DNA of 64,000 nt from JAWLHJ01 sp039587535 (GCA_039587535.1 JBDHIF010000008.1:1-64000), one strand, 5' to 3'. Numbered from the stretch's first letter, positions 1 through 9,557 are shown. Translations and numbers: made by a program. Notes: generated by a model not told the origin, from the letters alone.

Positions 1-2
1 AC

Positions 3-806
3 CTGCTCGCCCATGCCCTCGGGCTGGAACGTCTCGACCTCTACCTCCAGTTTGACCGGCCGCTGACGACCGAGGAGCTCGACGCCTTCCGCCCGCTGCT
101 GAAAAGACGCGCGCGCCGCGAGCCGCTACAATACATCCTCGGAAGTCAGGCCTTCCGGGAGCTGGACCTGGCCGTGGACCGGCGTGTGCTCGTCCCTAGG
201 CCGGAGACGGAAACGCTGGTGGAGGAGGTCCTGACGTGGGCCCGCGAGCGGGTCAGTCGGGAAGGGGTAGGACATCGTTTGGAGGCACTGGACGTCGGCA
301 CGGGGACGGGCGCCATCGCATTGTCGCTGGCCCTCGAGGGCCCGTTCGAGCGGGTGGTGGCCACGGACGCCTCGGGTGCCGCCCTCGAGGTGGCGATGTT
401 CAATGCTGCCAACGGGGGATCGGCGGTCGCGGTGGAATTTCGCGAAGGAGCCGATTTCGACCCGCTACGGGAGGGTGAGCGGTTCGACGTCATCGTTTCG
501 AATCCGCCGTACGTAGCGGACACGGAGCGAGCTGAGCTGGAGCCGGAGGTGTCGGAGTGGGAGCCCCACGAGGCTTTGTTCGCCGGTGCGGACGGATTGG
601 ACGTGATCAGAAGGCTCGTGGTCGGGGCACCACGCTGGCTCCGGGAAGGAGGCCTCTTGGCGCTCGAGGTGGGCTCCGGACAGGCTCGAGCGGTCAAGGG
701 ACTGATCGAAGGGACACGAGGATGGGACGACGTGGATATCAGAGCAGACCTGGCAGGACGTGAGCGCATCGTCATGGCGAAGCGACGGTGCGCCCGCATC
801 GACTGA
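3..806 (+). CDS. prmC: Peptide chain release factor N5-glutamine methyltransferase, 5' end outside window
   Basis: PrmC methylates the glutamine of the GGQ motif in release factors RF1 and RF2 using S-adenosylmethionine, which supports efficient translation termination. The frame is open from the left edge, and the first visible residues (LLAHALGLERLDLYLQFDRP) match the helical N-terminal substrate-binding domain, so only a short N-terminal piece lies upstream. The SAM-binding motif DVGTGTGAIAL follows, and the catalytic NPPY motif is encoded at bases 501-512. About 267 residues are visible. A GTG at base 174 would remove the N-terminal domain and is not the true start. The next gene begins 23 bases downstream. 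prmC is often next to prfA, which may lie just outside the window. Confidence 0.93.
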   Translation: MLAHALGLERLDLYLQFDRPLTTEELDAFRPLLKRRARREPLQYILGSQAFRELDLAVDRRVLVPRPETETLVEEVLTWARERVSREGVGHRLEALDVGTGTGAIALSLALEGPFERVVATDASGAALEVAMFNAANGGSAVAVEFREGADFDPLREGERFDVIVSNPPYVADTERAELEPEVSEWEPHEALFAGADGLDVIRRLVVGAPRWLREGGLLALEVGSGQARAVKGLIEGTRGWDDVDIRADLAGRERIVMAKRRCARID

Positions 807-829
807 ACCGATATGGCGGAGGAGCGAAG

Positions 830-1189
830 ATGATGTCTAGCATCATGGAGAAGGCCAAGGACCTGGGGAACGCGCTGGCTCGGACGGAGGAGTACCAGGC
901 GCTCAAGAGGGCCATGGATGCCGTGGAGGAAGATCGCGAGCTCGTCGAGCTGAGAGGCAAGATCGAGAAGCTGGAGTCGCAGGTCGAAGCCGACATGCGG
1001 GCCGGGAAGCAGCCCACCGAGGAGCTTCGCACGGAATACCAGGGCGTGGCGAGCGAGTTGCAGGCGCGTCCGGCCTTTCAGCGGGTTGTCGCCGCTCAGG
1101 CCAACTTCGAGAAGGTCATGCACAAGGTGAACGAGACGGTCTCCCAGGGCATCCAGGAAGGTGCTCAGAGCCGAATCATCCTGTCGTAA
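830..1189 (+). CDS. YlbF/YmcA-family protein
   Basis: A 119-residue, almost entirely helical and charged protein that resembles the YlbF/YmcA family (PF06133-type). In Bacillus, family members form a complex acting on RNase Y-dependent mRNA processing, competence and biofilm formation; the role here is inferred from the family only. The pattern of N-terminal helices and the segment SQVEADMRAGKQP fits the family. I chose the ATG preceded by GGCGGAGGAG at good spacing; an upstream GTG would overlap prmC and has no ribosome-binding site. The gene lies just after prmC and is probably cotranscribed with it. Confidence 0.7.
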   Translation: MMSSIMEKAKDLGNALARTEEYQALKRAMDAVEEDRELVELRGKIEKLESQVEADMRAGKQPTEELRTEYQGVASELQARPAFQRVVAAQANFEKVMHKVNETVSQGIQEGAQSRIILS

Positions 1190-1263
1190 CCCTCCCCCGT
1201 TCTCCCGCATTCGTCGCTCGGCGAAGGGGAGACCGACCCACAACAACGAACCTGAGGACCAAC

Positions 1264-2580
1264 GTGAAGCGACCGACTGAGATCCGACCGGCCGAGGGCA
1301 AGCTCGGCGTGCTCCTCCCCGGTTTCGGGGCCGTGGCTACCACTTTCGTGGCCGGTGTGGAAGCCGCTCGGAAGGGACTTGCCCAGCCCATCGGGAGCCT
1401 GACGCAGATGAACACCATCCGTCTAGGGAAGCGCACGGACGGGCGGACGCCGCTCATCAAGGACTTCGCGCCGCTGTCGGGTCTGGACGACCTCGTCTTC
1501 GGCGCCTGGGATCCCATCGCTGACAACGGCTACGAGAGCGCGGTGAACGCCGGGGTCCTGGACCGTCATGAGCACGTGGAGCCGATCAAGGACTTCCTGG
1601 CATCGATCAAGCCCATGACGGCTGCGTTCGACACGAAGTACGTGAAGAAGCTGGACGGTCCGAATGTGAAGAAGGGCGCCAACAAGAGAGAACTCGCCGA
1701 GCAGCTCCGCGAGGACATCCGGCGCTTCAAGAAGGAGAACGGGTGCGAGCGCCTGGTCATGGTATGGTGCGGCTCCACGGAGGTGTACGTGCGGCCGGGC
1801 GCGGTGCACGAGACCGTGGAATCCTTCGAGAAGGGAATGGAGGAGAACCACGAGGACATCGCCCCGAGTCAGCTGTACGCGTACGCGGCCATCATGGAGG
1901 GCGTCCCCTACGCCAACGGAGCACCGAATCTCTCGGCCGACTGCAAGGCGTTGGAGGATCTCGCCAAGGAGAAGGGCGTTCCGGTCTGCGGCAAAGACTT
2001 CAAGACCGGCCAAACGCTCATGAAGACCATCCTTGCTCCGGGCTTCAAGACGCGAATGCTCGGTCTGTCCGGTTGGTTCAGCACCAACATTCTGGGCAAT
2101 CGGGACGGCGAGGTTCTGGACGACCCCGAGTCGTTCAAGACCAAGGAGGTCTCGAAGCTCGGTGTGCTGGAGCACATCCTCCAGCCAGAGATGTACCCGG
2201 AGCTTTACGGGGACATGTACCACAAGGTGCGGATCAACTTTTACCCGCCCCGGGGGGACAACAAGGAGGGCTGGGACAACATCGACATCTTCGGGTGGAT
2301 GGGGTACGGGATGCAGATCAAGGTGGACTTCCTCTGCAGGGACTCCATCCTAGCGGCGCCCATCGTTCTCGACCTCGCACTCTTCCTGGACCTGGCCTCC
2401 CGAGCCGGCATGTCCGGCATCCAGGAGTGGCTCTCCTTCTACTTCAAGAGCCCTCAGACGGCTCCGGGCCTCTACCCGGAGCACGACATCTTCATTCAGC
2501 ATTGGAAGCTGAAGAACACCCTGCGTTGGATGATGGGTGAGGAGATGCTCACGCATCTGGGCGTGGAGTACTACGACTGA
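1264..2580 (+). CDS. ino1: Inositol-3-phosphate synthase (myo-inositol-1-phosphate synthase)
   Basis: Converts D-glucose 6-phosphate to 1L-myo-inositol 1-phosphate through an NAD-dependent oxidation-cyclisation-reduction, the first step towards inositol lipids or inositol solutes. The 438-residue protein has the N-terminal Rossmann motif PGFGAVATTF (19-28), the family signature GKDFKTGQT (243-251) and NILGNRDG (275-282), with a C-terminal dimerisation region. The length is usual for the compact bacterial enzymes. The start is GTG after GAGGACCAAC. Neighbours (YlbF-like, tmk) give no pathway context, and no inositol phosphatase or phosphatidylinositol synthase is visible in the window. Confidence 0.92.
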   Translation: MKRPTEIRPAEGKLGVLLPGFGAVATTFVAGVEAARKGLAQPIGSLTQMNTIRLGKRTDGRTPLIKDFAPLSGLDDLVFGAWDPIADNGYESAVNAGVLDRHEHVEPIKDFLASIKPMTAAFDTKYVKKLDGPNVKKGANKRELAEQLREDIRRFKKENGCERLVMVWCGSTEVYVRPGAVHETVESFEKGMEENHEDIAPSQLYAYAAIMEGVPYANGAPNLSADCKALEDLAKEKGVPVCGKDFKTGQTLMKTILAPGFKTRMLGLSGWFSTNILGNRDGEVLDDPESFKTKEVSKLGVLEHILQPEMYPELYGDMYHKVRINFYPPRGDNKEGWDNIDIFGWMGYGMQIKVDFLCRDSILAAPIVLDLALFLDLASRAGMSGIQEWLSFYFKSPQTAPGLYPEHDIFIQHWKLKNTLRWMMGEEMLTHLGVEYYD

Positions 2581-2661
2581 CGCGAGGGAGCGCGGAGCGG
2601 CGCGGCGCCTTGTGGGCCCGTGCCGCTCCGGATCCCACGCCCCTCCGCGGAGCCTTACAGA

Positions 2662-3312
2662 ATGACCCAACGCGGCCTCTTCATAGTGCTGGAGGGAGGC
2701 GAAGGCGTCGGCAAGACCACCCAGGTGGCCCTGTTGTCCGAATGGATGCGCCAGGCGGAGATCCCCCATGTGGCCGCCCGCGAGCCGGGGGGTACCCCGG
2801 TGGGCGAAGCCATAAGGGAGGTCGTGCTGGGCCGCCCGGAGCTGGACGTGCCGGCAGAGAGCGAGCTCATGCTCATTCTGGCGGCACGGGCAGCGTTCGT
2901 GCGTGACGTCGTCCGACCGGCCCTGGCACAAGGAAAGGTGGTGCTGGCCGACCGATTCGCCCTCTCGACACTGGCTTACCAGGGACACGGTCGGGGATTG
3001 GATCTCGACGCCGTGCGCTCCGGGATCGATTTCGCGACGGGTGGGTTGACCCCGGAGCTGTACGTCGTATTGGATCTGCCGGCGAGTAAAGGCGCGGATC
3101 GGCAGAAGAGGGCCGGGGCATCGCCCGACCGTATCGAGCAGGCCGGTGACACGTTCCTCGAGCGGGTCCGGCGCGGGTATCTCGAGTTGGCGATGGAGGA
3201 GCCTGGGGTCGCCGTCCTTTCCGCCGAAGGGGCGCCGGAGGAGGTTCATCGCCGTATCCGAGCGTTGCTGGCCGAGCGGTTCCCGGAAACCTTCGGCCCG
3301 GCCCCGGTTTAG
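2662..3312 (+). CDS. tmk: dTMP kinase (thymidylate kinase)
   Basis: Phosphorylates dTMP to dTDP with ATP, an essential step in dTTP supply. The 216-residue protein has the P-loop GEGVGKTT (13-20), an EPGGTPVGEAIR segment (41-52) for dTMP binding, and the DR motif LADRFALSTLAYQG (around 95-108). A lid region near ASPDRIEQ is followed by helical C-terminal residues. The start is the ATG before TQRGLFIVLEGGEGVGK; an upstream GTG in frame would add 14 residues not typical of the family. The length matches bacterial Tmk proteins. Confidence 0.95.
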   Translation: MTQRGLFIVLEGGEGVGKTTQVALLSEWMRQAEIPHVAAREPGGTPVGEAIREVVLGRPELDVPAESELMLILAARAAFVRDVVRPALAQGKVVLADRFALSTLAYQGHGRGLDLDAVRSGIDFATGGLTPELYVVLDLPASKGADRQKRAGASPDRIEQAGDTFLERVRRGYLELAMEEPGVAVLSAEGAPEEVHRRIRALLAERFPETFGPAPV

Positions 3313-3381
3313 TCTTGAGATGGCGACGTGGACGATGCGGATCGGGCCGCGAGGGCTCGGCGGCGAAATGACGGAGGAGAT

Positions 3382-5001
3382 GTGAGACGAGGACTCGTGG
3401 TGCCGACGCTGGTCATCGCGCTCTCCATCGCGGCCGGGGGGTGGCTCCTCCAGGAGGGGGTGGACCGTTCGGCCAACCTCTACACCCAGGTGCGGGTTCT
3501 CCAGGAAGTGGTGGACCGGGTGCGATCCAGCTTCGTTGCGGAGGTGGACGAGGACGCCCTGTACCAGTCGGCCATTGATGGCGTCATCCAGGAGCTCGGC
3601 GATCCCCATTCGTCGTTCCTTCCGGCCCGGGACTACGAGGATCTCAGGATCCGTACCGAAGGTGAGTACGGGGGCGTGGGGCTCGAAGTCGTCGACCGGG
3701 ACGGTTATGTGACCGTCGTGAGCCCGATTCCGGGCTCGCCCGGCGCGCGTTCAGGCCTTCGAGCCGGGGACCGGTTTTACGAGATCGACGGGGTCGCCGC
3801 CGATACCATGAACACGGACGGGGCGGTGGAGCTTCTCCGGGGCCGCCCGGGGACGGAGGTAGAGGTTCTCGTGCTCCGCCCGGGCCTGGATGACCCGATT
3901 CCGTTCACTCTGGAACGGGCCATCATCCAGCTCAAGGCCGTTCCTTTCGCGTCCATGGTGCGGGATGGTGTCGGATACATCCCACTCCAGACGGTACGGG
4001 AGACGTCCTCCAGCGAGGTTCGGGCTGCGGTGGACTCCCTACGGGACGAGGGGATGCGCGGCCTGATCTTCGATCTGCGGGGGAATCCGGGCGGGCTGCT
4101 TGATCAAGGGATCGCGGTGTCGGATCTCTTCCTCGCAGACGGCGATGCCATTGTGGAGACCCGAGGCCGCGCGCCCGGACAGAGTGAGACGTTCCGCGCC
4201 AGTGAGCCGGACCGCTACCCGGACCTGCCCGTCGTCGTTCTCGTGGATGGGACGAGCGCGTCGGCGTCGGAGATCGTCGCCGGAGCACTCCAGGACCACG
4301 ATCGCGCCGTGGTTCTGGGACAAACCTCGTTCGGCAAGGGATCGGTGCAGAGTCTTTACCCCTTGAGCGGAGGCAACGTCCTTCGACTCACCACGGCTCG
4401 GTGGTATACACCCGCGGGCCGGTCCATCGACCGGCTTGTGGAGAGCACTCCAGAGGTGAGGACGCACGTCCTGGGCATCGATGGACAACTCGTGGATTCC
4501 GTCGGTGTGGAGGACCGGCCGACGTATACGTCCATGGGTGGTCGGACGTTGTATGGGGGCGGGGGTATTGTGCCGGACCTCACCGTGACACCGGAGACGC
4601 TCACTGAGTCCGAAACCCGCGCGGTTCAACGCATCTTCCGTAGAGGGAGCTCTTTCCAGGAAGCGCTCTTCGACTTCGCCGTGGGCTACGTCCAGGACCA
4701 CCCGGAGCTACGGCCCGGCTTTTTCCTCACGGACGCGGAGCTCCAGGGGTTCTACGCGTCTCTTCCGGAGAACGGCGAGCCCGTCACTCGGGTAGACTTC
4801 GAGAACGCAGAGCGGTTCGTTCGCTACCGGTTGGAAGGCGAGATCGCTCTTCAGGCATGGGGCGACCTGGGGCGGTTCGAGCAGGGACTCGAGTACGACC
4901 GCCAGCTGGGCGCTGCCCTGGAGCTACTCTCGGGAGCGGGCTCGACGGACGACCTCTTTGCCGCGCTCCGGACCCGTTCGGAGGAAACGGCGGGTCGGTG
5001 A
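3382..5001 (+). CDS. S41-family C-terminal processing protease (Ctp/Prc type) with PDZ domain
   Basis: An envelope serine protease that trims or degrades proteins from exposed C-termini. Residues 6-22 are a single hydrophobic segment (signal anchor), followed by a family N-terminal helix region (HSSFLPARDY), a PDZ domain (about 85-165) and the S41 catalytic domain. Aligning to the known Prc dyad spacing of 25 residues places the catalytic serine at Ser294 in TSASASEI and the lysine at Lys319 in SFGKGSVQ. I chose the GTG that immediately precedes the positively charged signal sequence (RRGLVVP); a GTG 54 bases upstream would add a charged extension before it. The protein is about 539 residues, with a C-terminal helical tail. 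Confidence 0.9.
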   Translation: MRRGLVVPTLVIALSIAAGGWLLQEGVDRSANLYTQVRVLQEVVDRVRSSFVAEVDEDALYQSAIDGVIQELGDPHSSFLPARDYEDLRIRTEGEYGGVGLEVVDRDGYVTVVSPIPGSPGARSGLRAGDRFYEIDGVAADTMNTDGAVELLRGRPGTEVEVLVLRPGLDDPIPFTLERAIIQLKAVPFASMVRDGVGYIPLQTVRETSSSEVRAAVDSLRDEGMRGLIFDLRGNPGGLLDQGIAVSDLFLADGDAIVETRGRAPGQSETFRASEPDRYPDLPVVVLVDGTSASASEIVAGALQDHDRAVVLGQTSFGKGSVQSLYPLSGGNVLRLTTARWYTPAGRSIDRLVESTPEVRTHVLGIDGQLVDSVGVEDRPTYTSMGGRTLYGGGGIVPDLTVTPETLTESETRAVQRIFRRGSSFQEALFDFAVGYVQDHPELRPGFFLTDAELQGFYASLPENGEPVTRVDFENAERFVRYRLEGEIALQAWGDLGRFEQGLEYDRQLGAALELLSGAGSTDDLFAALRTRSEETAGR

Positions 5002-5120
5002 CGAGCCGCCGGGGTCGGCCTGTCTCATTCCGATATGTCGCCATCGACCGGTTCAGGCTCTAGTTGATGCCATGAGGCGCGCGCCATCGTCCGTGCGTCA
5101 TCCTCCCCGTGGAGCACAGT

Positions 5121-6161
5121 ATGTTCGTCGATCGCGCCGTCATCGAAGTCACAGGAGGAATCGGGGGGTCCGGCTCCGAGGCCTTCCGGCGTGAGAAGGG
5201 CGTGCCCAGAGGTGGCCCTGCTGGCGGGGATGGGGGCAACGGAGGGGACGTCGTTCTAGAGGCCGACGGGCAGCTTACCACGCTCCTCGACTACAGCTAT
5301 CGCCGCCATTATCGCGCGGAGCGCGGGCTGCACGGTGAGGGCAATCAGAAGACGGGCCGCTCCGGTGAGGACATGGTCCTGAAGGTGCCGCCTGGCACCG
5401 TCGCCTATGATCACGACACGGATGAGCTCCTGGGCGAGCTCATGGAAGAAGGGCAACGCGTAGTGGTAGCGCGGGGCGGCAAAGGGGGGCGGGGCAATGT
5501 GCGCTTCAAGTCTCCCACGCGGCAGGCCCCCGTGAAGTGGGAGCCGGGCGAGGAGGGCGAGGAGCGTCGCGTTCGCTTGGAGCTCAAGCTCATCGCCGAC
5601 GTCGGATTGGTGGGCGAGCCGAATGCCGGGAAGTCCACCCTCCTCGCCACCGCGACCGCGGCTCGCCCCAAGGTGGCCGCGTACCCGTTCACCACGCTGG
5701 AACCGAACCTCGGCGTCGTGAAGCTCCCTGGCTTCCGGACGTTCGTCATTGCGGACATTCCTGGGATCATCGGCGGCGCGCACGAGGGGAAGGGCCTTGG
5801 ACATCAGTTTCTCCGACACATCGAGCGGACACGGGTGCTGCTGCTGATGGTCCCGGTGGACGCCGAAGACATCCAGACCGAGTACGACCTGTTGCGGCGC
5901 GAGCTGGCCGCTTACTCCGACGAGCTGGCGCGCACGCCGTTCTTTGTGGCTCTGACGAAGGTCGATCTCCTGGGGCCGGATGACCCGCTCCCCGAGTTGG
6001 CCGCCGAGGGTGCCCTCGGGGTCATGGGTATCTCTTCTGTGACCCACCGCGGCGTGCCGGAGCTGATGGAAGAGCTCTGGGTCGCGAGTCGTGACCGGAT
6101 CGAAGAGGAGGCGGTCCTGGAGCGCTCGGACGAGGACGACGAGGAGTGGTGGACACCCTGA
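5121..6161 (+). CDS. obgE: GTPase Obg (CgtA)
   Basis: A ribosome-associated essential GTPase involved in 50S subunit assembly and stress signalling. The 346-residue protein has the glycine-rich Obg fold (1-157, with GGPAGGDGGNGGDV) followed by the G domain: G1 GEPNAGKST (165-173), G3 DIPG (212-215) and G4 TKVD. There is no long C-terminal OCT domain, only a short acidic tail (SDEDDEEWW). The ATG is preceded by GGAG at 6-base spacing. A 119-base gap separates it from ctp. It overlaps the start of dprA by 16 bases, which suggests translational coupling. Confidence 0.96.
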   Translation: MFVDRAVIEVTGGIGGSGSEAFRREKGVPRGGPAGGDGGNGGDVVLEADGQLTTLLDYSYRRHYRAERGLHGEGNQKTGRSGEDMVLKVPPGTVAYDHDTDELLGELMEEGQRVVVARGGKGGRGNVRFKSPTRQAPVKWEPGEEGEERRVRLELKLIADVGLVGEPNAGKSTLLATATAARPKVAAYPFTTLEPNLGVVKLPGFRTFVIADIPGIIGGAHEGKGLGHQFLRHIERTRVLLLMVPVDAEDIQTEYDLLRRELAAYSDELARTPFFVALTKVDLLGPDDPLPELAAEGALGVMGISSVTHRGVPELMEELWVASRDRIEEEAVLERSDEDDEEWWTP

Positions 6162-7297
6162 GCCCCGGCGTGCGTGCCTCCTCCGGTGAGGCGCGGGCGC
6201 TCCTTCTCCTGGATCAACTACCCGGAGTGGGACCACGAGCGATTGGGGCTCTGGTGGAGACGTTCGGCTCAGCCGAGCTCGCCTTGAAGGCGCGACGTTC
6301 CCTTTTCGCTCGTGTGGCGGGGGACCGAGCGGCGCGCGTCCGTGGTGCTCCCGAGCTCCAAAACCGGGTGGATCAGGGCCTTGCCTTGGGCGCGCGGCTA
6401 GGCATGCGCGTCGTGACCTGGAGCCAGCCGACCTATCCGTCCGATCTCTTGAGGCTGGCGGACCCACCGCCCGTCCTCTTCCTCAGGGGCCCCGGCGAGT
6501 TTACCGACGGGGCGGTCGCGGTCGTCGGGTCCAGGCGATGCACGACCCGGGCGAAGGATCTGGCCCGGAAGATCGCGCAGGCGTTGTCCGCACGGGGCGT
6601 CTCGGTCGTCAGCGGCATGGCTCTAGGGGTGGATGCCGCCGCCCATGCAGGAGCGCTCGAGGGGGCTGGCGCTACCGTCGCCGTGGTGGGGCGAGGAGCG
6701 GACGCTCCGTATCCCGCCTCACACCGTCGGTTGTTCTCTGCCATCCTCGAGCGAGGACTTGTCGTCAGCGAGTTCCTTCCGGGCACACCGCCGTTGCCTC
6801 ATCACTTCCCGCGCCGGAACCGCGTCATGGCGGCTTTGGCCCGCGCGATCGTGGTCGTGGAGGCCGGTCGACGGAGCGGTGCACTCATCACCGTGGAGCA
6901 TGCTCTCGACCTGGGGCGTGATGTGTGGGCCGTCCCCGGGCCCATCGATACACCGTCCTGTGACGGCAGCAACCAGCTTTTGGCAGAGGGGGCGGTTCCG
7001 CTCGTGTCCATCCGGCGGTTTCTACGAGAGGCGGGAGCGGGGGAAGACACGGTGCAGGCTCGCTTGCCCGGAGTCGCACACGCGGGTGCCCGTGAAGTGC
7101 CTGTGCGAGACACGTTGGCAGAGCCTGAGCGACGCCTCCTGAAGTCGTTGCATGACGGGCCCCTCCACGTCGATCAACTCGCCGCGCGATCCGGTGTCGG
7201 AGCGCCGACAGCGATGGCGCTGCTGGTTCGTCTCGAGCTACGGGGCTTGGTCGAGCAGATGCCCGGCCTTCGCTTTCGTGTGGCTCGGGCGGCATGA
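6146..7297 (+). CDS. dprA: DNA-processing protein DprA (Smf)
   Basis: Binds incoming single-stranded DNA and loads RecA during natural transformation; many non-competent bacteria also keep it. The 383-residue protein begins with a helix-hairpin-helix-like region (LPGVGPRAIG, 25-34). The Rossmann-like DprA domain follows, with VVGSR (126-130), SGMALGVDAAAH (156-167) and FPRRNRVMAAL, and then a C-terminal winged-helix domain (roughly 310-380). The GTG start lies inside obgE; a second GTG eight codons on is possible. The stop overlaps the start of hemW by four bases (ATGA). Confidence 0.93.
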   Translation: MVDTLSPGVRASSGEARALLLLDQLPGVGPRAIGALVETFGSAELALKARRSLFARVAGDRAARVRGAPELQNRVDQGLALGARLGMRVVTWSQPTYPSDLLRLADPPPVLFLRGPGEFTDGAVAVVGSRRCTTRAKDLARKIAQALSARGVSVVSGMALGVDAAAHAGALEGAGATVAVVGRGADAPYPASHRRLFSAILERGLVVSEFLPGTPPLPHHFPRRNRVMAALARAIVVVEAGRRSGALITVEHALDLGRDVWAVPGPIDTPSCDGSNQLLAEGAVPLVSIRRFLREAGAGEDTVQARLPGVAHAGAREVPVRDTLAEPERRLLKSLHDGPLHVDQLAARSGVGAPTAMALLVRLELRGLVEQMPGLRFRVARAA

Positions 7298-8451
7298 CGA
7301 AGCCAGCCGTCCAGACCGGTGCGGGCGCGATCACCGTGGCGTCCGTGTACGTGCACGCCCCTTTTTGTGCTCGCCGGTGCGTCTACTGCGACTTCGCCGT
7401 GAAAGTGCAGGCGGAGGGCGGCGCCGAGGAGTGGCTGGAGGCGGTTGGGGCGGAGTTGCGGCATACGCAGCAGGAGGGGTGGCTGGAGCTCGCGGACGAG
7501 CTCGACACCTTGTACGTCGGAGGGGGGACCCCGTCTCTTTTGGGTCCAGACGCCATGGCAGGCCTGAGTGAGGTGATCGGCCGTGACCGCCTTGGTGGGC
7601 GTGGGCTGGAGTGGACCGCCGAAGCGAACCCCGAGAGCTTCGATCGTCGGCTGGCGGAAGCGTGGCAAAGGGCGGGCGTCAATCGGCTGAGCCTCGGCGT
7701 CCAGAGCTTTCATGAGCCGACCCTCCGCTGGATGGGAAGAATGCACGGATCCGAGGGTGGACCCCAGGCCGTGGCGACGGCTCGAGCCGCGGGGATCGGG
7801 GAGCTGAGCATCGACCTGATCTTTGGGCTCCCGGCGACCGTCGGCCGGTCGTGGTCCGAGGATCTGGAGCGGGCACTCGACCTCGATGTTCCCCACGTGA
7901 GCCTCTACGGGCTGAGCGTTGAGCCAGGCACGGCGCTGGGGCGCGCAGTGGCGGAGGGACGGGAACCGAGCGTGAACGAAGACCGCTACGCTGACGAGTT
8001 CCTCGAGGCGGCCGAGACCCTCACCCGAAGTGGTTATGTGCACTACGAGGTGTCGAATTTCGCTCGACCCGGCCATGAAGCTCGGCACAACAGCGTCTAC
8101 TGGGAGGGCAGGCCGTACCTGGGGCTCGGCAACGGTGCGCACTCGTACGGGCCCCCGGTCCGCCGCTGGAACGTCCGCGATTGGGAGGCGTATCGAGCGC
8201 GGGCGTTGAGCGGGCAAGGAGGGGAGGAGGGCCGGGAGGTACTCGACTCCGGGGCTCGGGAGCTGGAACGGATCTGGCTTTCGCTCCGCACCCGGAGAGG
8301 GCTGACTGTCCCCGAACGGGGATCCCGTACGGCTCGATTGGTCGATTCATGGGTAAGAGAGGGCCTAGCGCAGGTCCGGGAGGAGAGGGTGCGCCTCACC
8401 GCTCGAGGGTGGCTGTTGCTCGACCGGTTGGCCATCGATCTCACGGGTTGA
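7294..8451 (+). CDS. hemW: Radical SAM heme chaperone HemW
   Basis: HemW is a coproporphyrinogen III oxidase-like radical SAM protein that binds heme and inserts it into target proteins; it is not the classical oxidase HemN. The 385-residue protein has the radical-SAM cysteines C25-x3-C29-x2-C32 (FCARRCVYC), a GGGTPS motif and the HemW-type heme-binding signature HNSVYW...YLGLGNGAH. It lacks the extra upstream cysteine and N-terminal extension of true HemN. The start ATG overlaps the dprA stop. The C-terminal part is a winged-helix-like HemN_C domain. Confidence 0.9.
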   Translation: MTKPAVQTGAGAITVASVYVHAPFCARRCVYCDFAVKVQAEGGAEEWLEAVGAELRHTQQEGWLELADELDTLYVGGGTPSLLGPDAMAGLSEVIGRDRLGGRGLEWTAEANPESFDRRLAEAWQRAGVNRLSLGVQSFHEPTLRWMGRMHGSEGGPQAVATARAAGIGELSIDLIFGLPATVGRSWSEDLERALDLDVPHVSLYGLSVEPGTALGRAVAEGREPSVNEDRYADEFLEAAETLTRSGYVHYEVSNFARPGHEARHNSVYWEGRPYLGLGNGAHSYGPPVRRWNVRDWEAYRARALSGQGGEEGREVLDSGARELERIWLSLRTRRGLTVPERGSRTARLVDSWVREGLAQVREERVRLTARGWLLLDRLAIDLTG

Positions 8452-8486
8452 CCCGCCCTGCGAATCGTTCCGATCTTCGTAGGTCT

Positions 8487-9557
8487 ATGGAAAGCACTGA
8501 GCGTAGCGATTTGGCCGGAACAGACCTGACCGAGCGAGAGCGTCAGGTCCTCGACGCCGTGGTGCGCACATACGTGGCGAGCGCGGAGCCAGCCGGCAGT
8601 CGTACCGTGTCCCGTTCCTTCGATCTCGGTGTGTCGGCGGCGACGGTTCGGAACACCATGAGCGACCTGGAGGAGAAGGGGTACCTCTTCCACCCCCACA
8701 CCTCCGCCGGGCGCGTCCCCACGGACCTTGCCTACAGATTTTTCGTGGATCGGCTGATGGAGCCCCACACGCTCTCCGCTGCCGAGCGCCACAGCCTCGA
8801 GCGGGAGTTGGGCATGGCCGGATCGTCGCTCATCGAGCGACTGGTCATGCAGGCGACCAGAGCGCTCAGCCTCATCTCCAATGAGCTTGGCGTGGCCGTG
8901 GCCCCCCGCCTGGAGGAAGCCGTGCTCGAGAAGCTGGAGCTCATCCAGGTCTCCTCCAGCAAGGTCCTCCTCGTAGCGACCATCCGAGGCGGGGTAGTGC
9001 GGACGGTCTACGTGGATCTCCCCATCGAGGTCCCCCAGGACATGCTCCTGCAGATCACCGTGGCTCTGAACGAGCGCCTCGCCGGATCTACGTTCGAGGA
9101 CATCCGGTTGACGCTGAGTGACCGTCTCAAGGACGTGGCTCAGGGTGAGGCCGGAGAGGAGCTCATGAACGTCTTCGTTCAGTCCGGCGCGGAGCTCTTC
9201 GACCTCCGGGCCTTGGACGCAACGCAGCTTCACCTCGGCCACACGAGCGTCCTCGCGGCCCAGCCCGAGTTCGAGACCGGAGAACGGTTGAAGGGGCTCA
9301 TCGAGCTCACCGAACAGCGGGACGTTCTGGCTGAGGCGGTCGGACACCGTGAACACGGAGAGCGCTTGAGGATCACCATCGGTGGGGAGAACGACTCCAC
9401 GATGTTGACCGACTTCACCCTGGTCACGGCCGAGTACCGCGTGGGCGACCTCAAGGGAGTCATCGGGGTCATCGGGCCCACGCGCATGCCGTATGAGAAG
9501 GTCGTGACCATCGTGGACTATACGTCGACGCTCGTCTCACGGGTGCTCGGAACCTGA
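8487..9557 (+). CDS. hrcA: Heat-inducible transcription repressor HrcA
   Basis: HrcA represses groE and dnaK-type operons by binding the CIRCE inverted repeat, and its folding depends on GroEL. The 356-residue protein has an N-terminal winged-helix domain (about 15-90, with SRTVSRSFDLGVSAATVRN and the conserved YLFHPHTSAGRVPTD) followed by the GAF-like effector region and the typical C-terminus (GVIGVIGPTRMPYEKVVTIVDY). I chose the ATG after GTAGGTCT; the frame is open further upstream, but that would overlap hemW. It is followed by dnaJ and prmA. I saw no CIRCE element in front of hrcA or dnaJ, and no grpE or dnaK in the window. Confidence 0.96.
   Translation: MESTERSDLAGTDLTERERQVLDAVVRTYVASAEPAGSRTVSRSFDLGVSAATVRNTMSDLEEKGYLFHPHTSAGRVPTDLAYRFFVDRLMEPHTLSAAERHSLERELGMAGSSLIERLVMQATRALSLISNELGVAVAPRLEEAVLEKLELIQVSSSKVLLVATIRGGVVRTVYVDLPIEVPQDMLLQITVALNERLAGSTFEDIRLTLSDRLKDVAQGEAGEELMNVFVQSGAELFDLRALDATQLHLGHTSVLAAQPEFETGERLKGLIELTEQRDVLAEAVGHREHGERLRITIGGENDSTMLTDFTLVTAEYRVGDLKGVIGVIGPTRMPYEKVVTIVDYTSTLVSRVLGT

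Noticed and set aside
146..1246. 366-residue open frame on the minus strand
   Set aside because: It is antisense to prmC and the YlbF-like gene, is arginine/serine-rich and matches no family; such long shadows are common in high-GC DNA.
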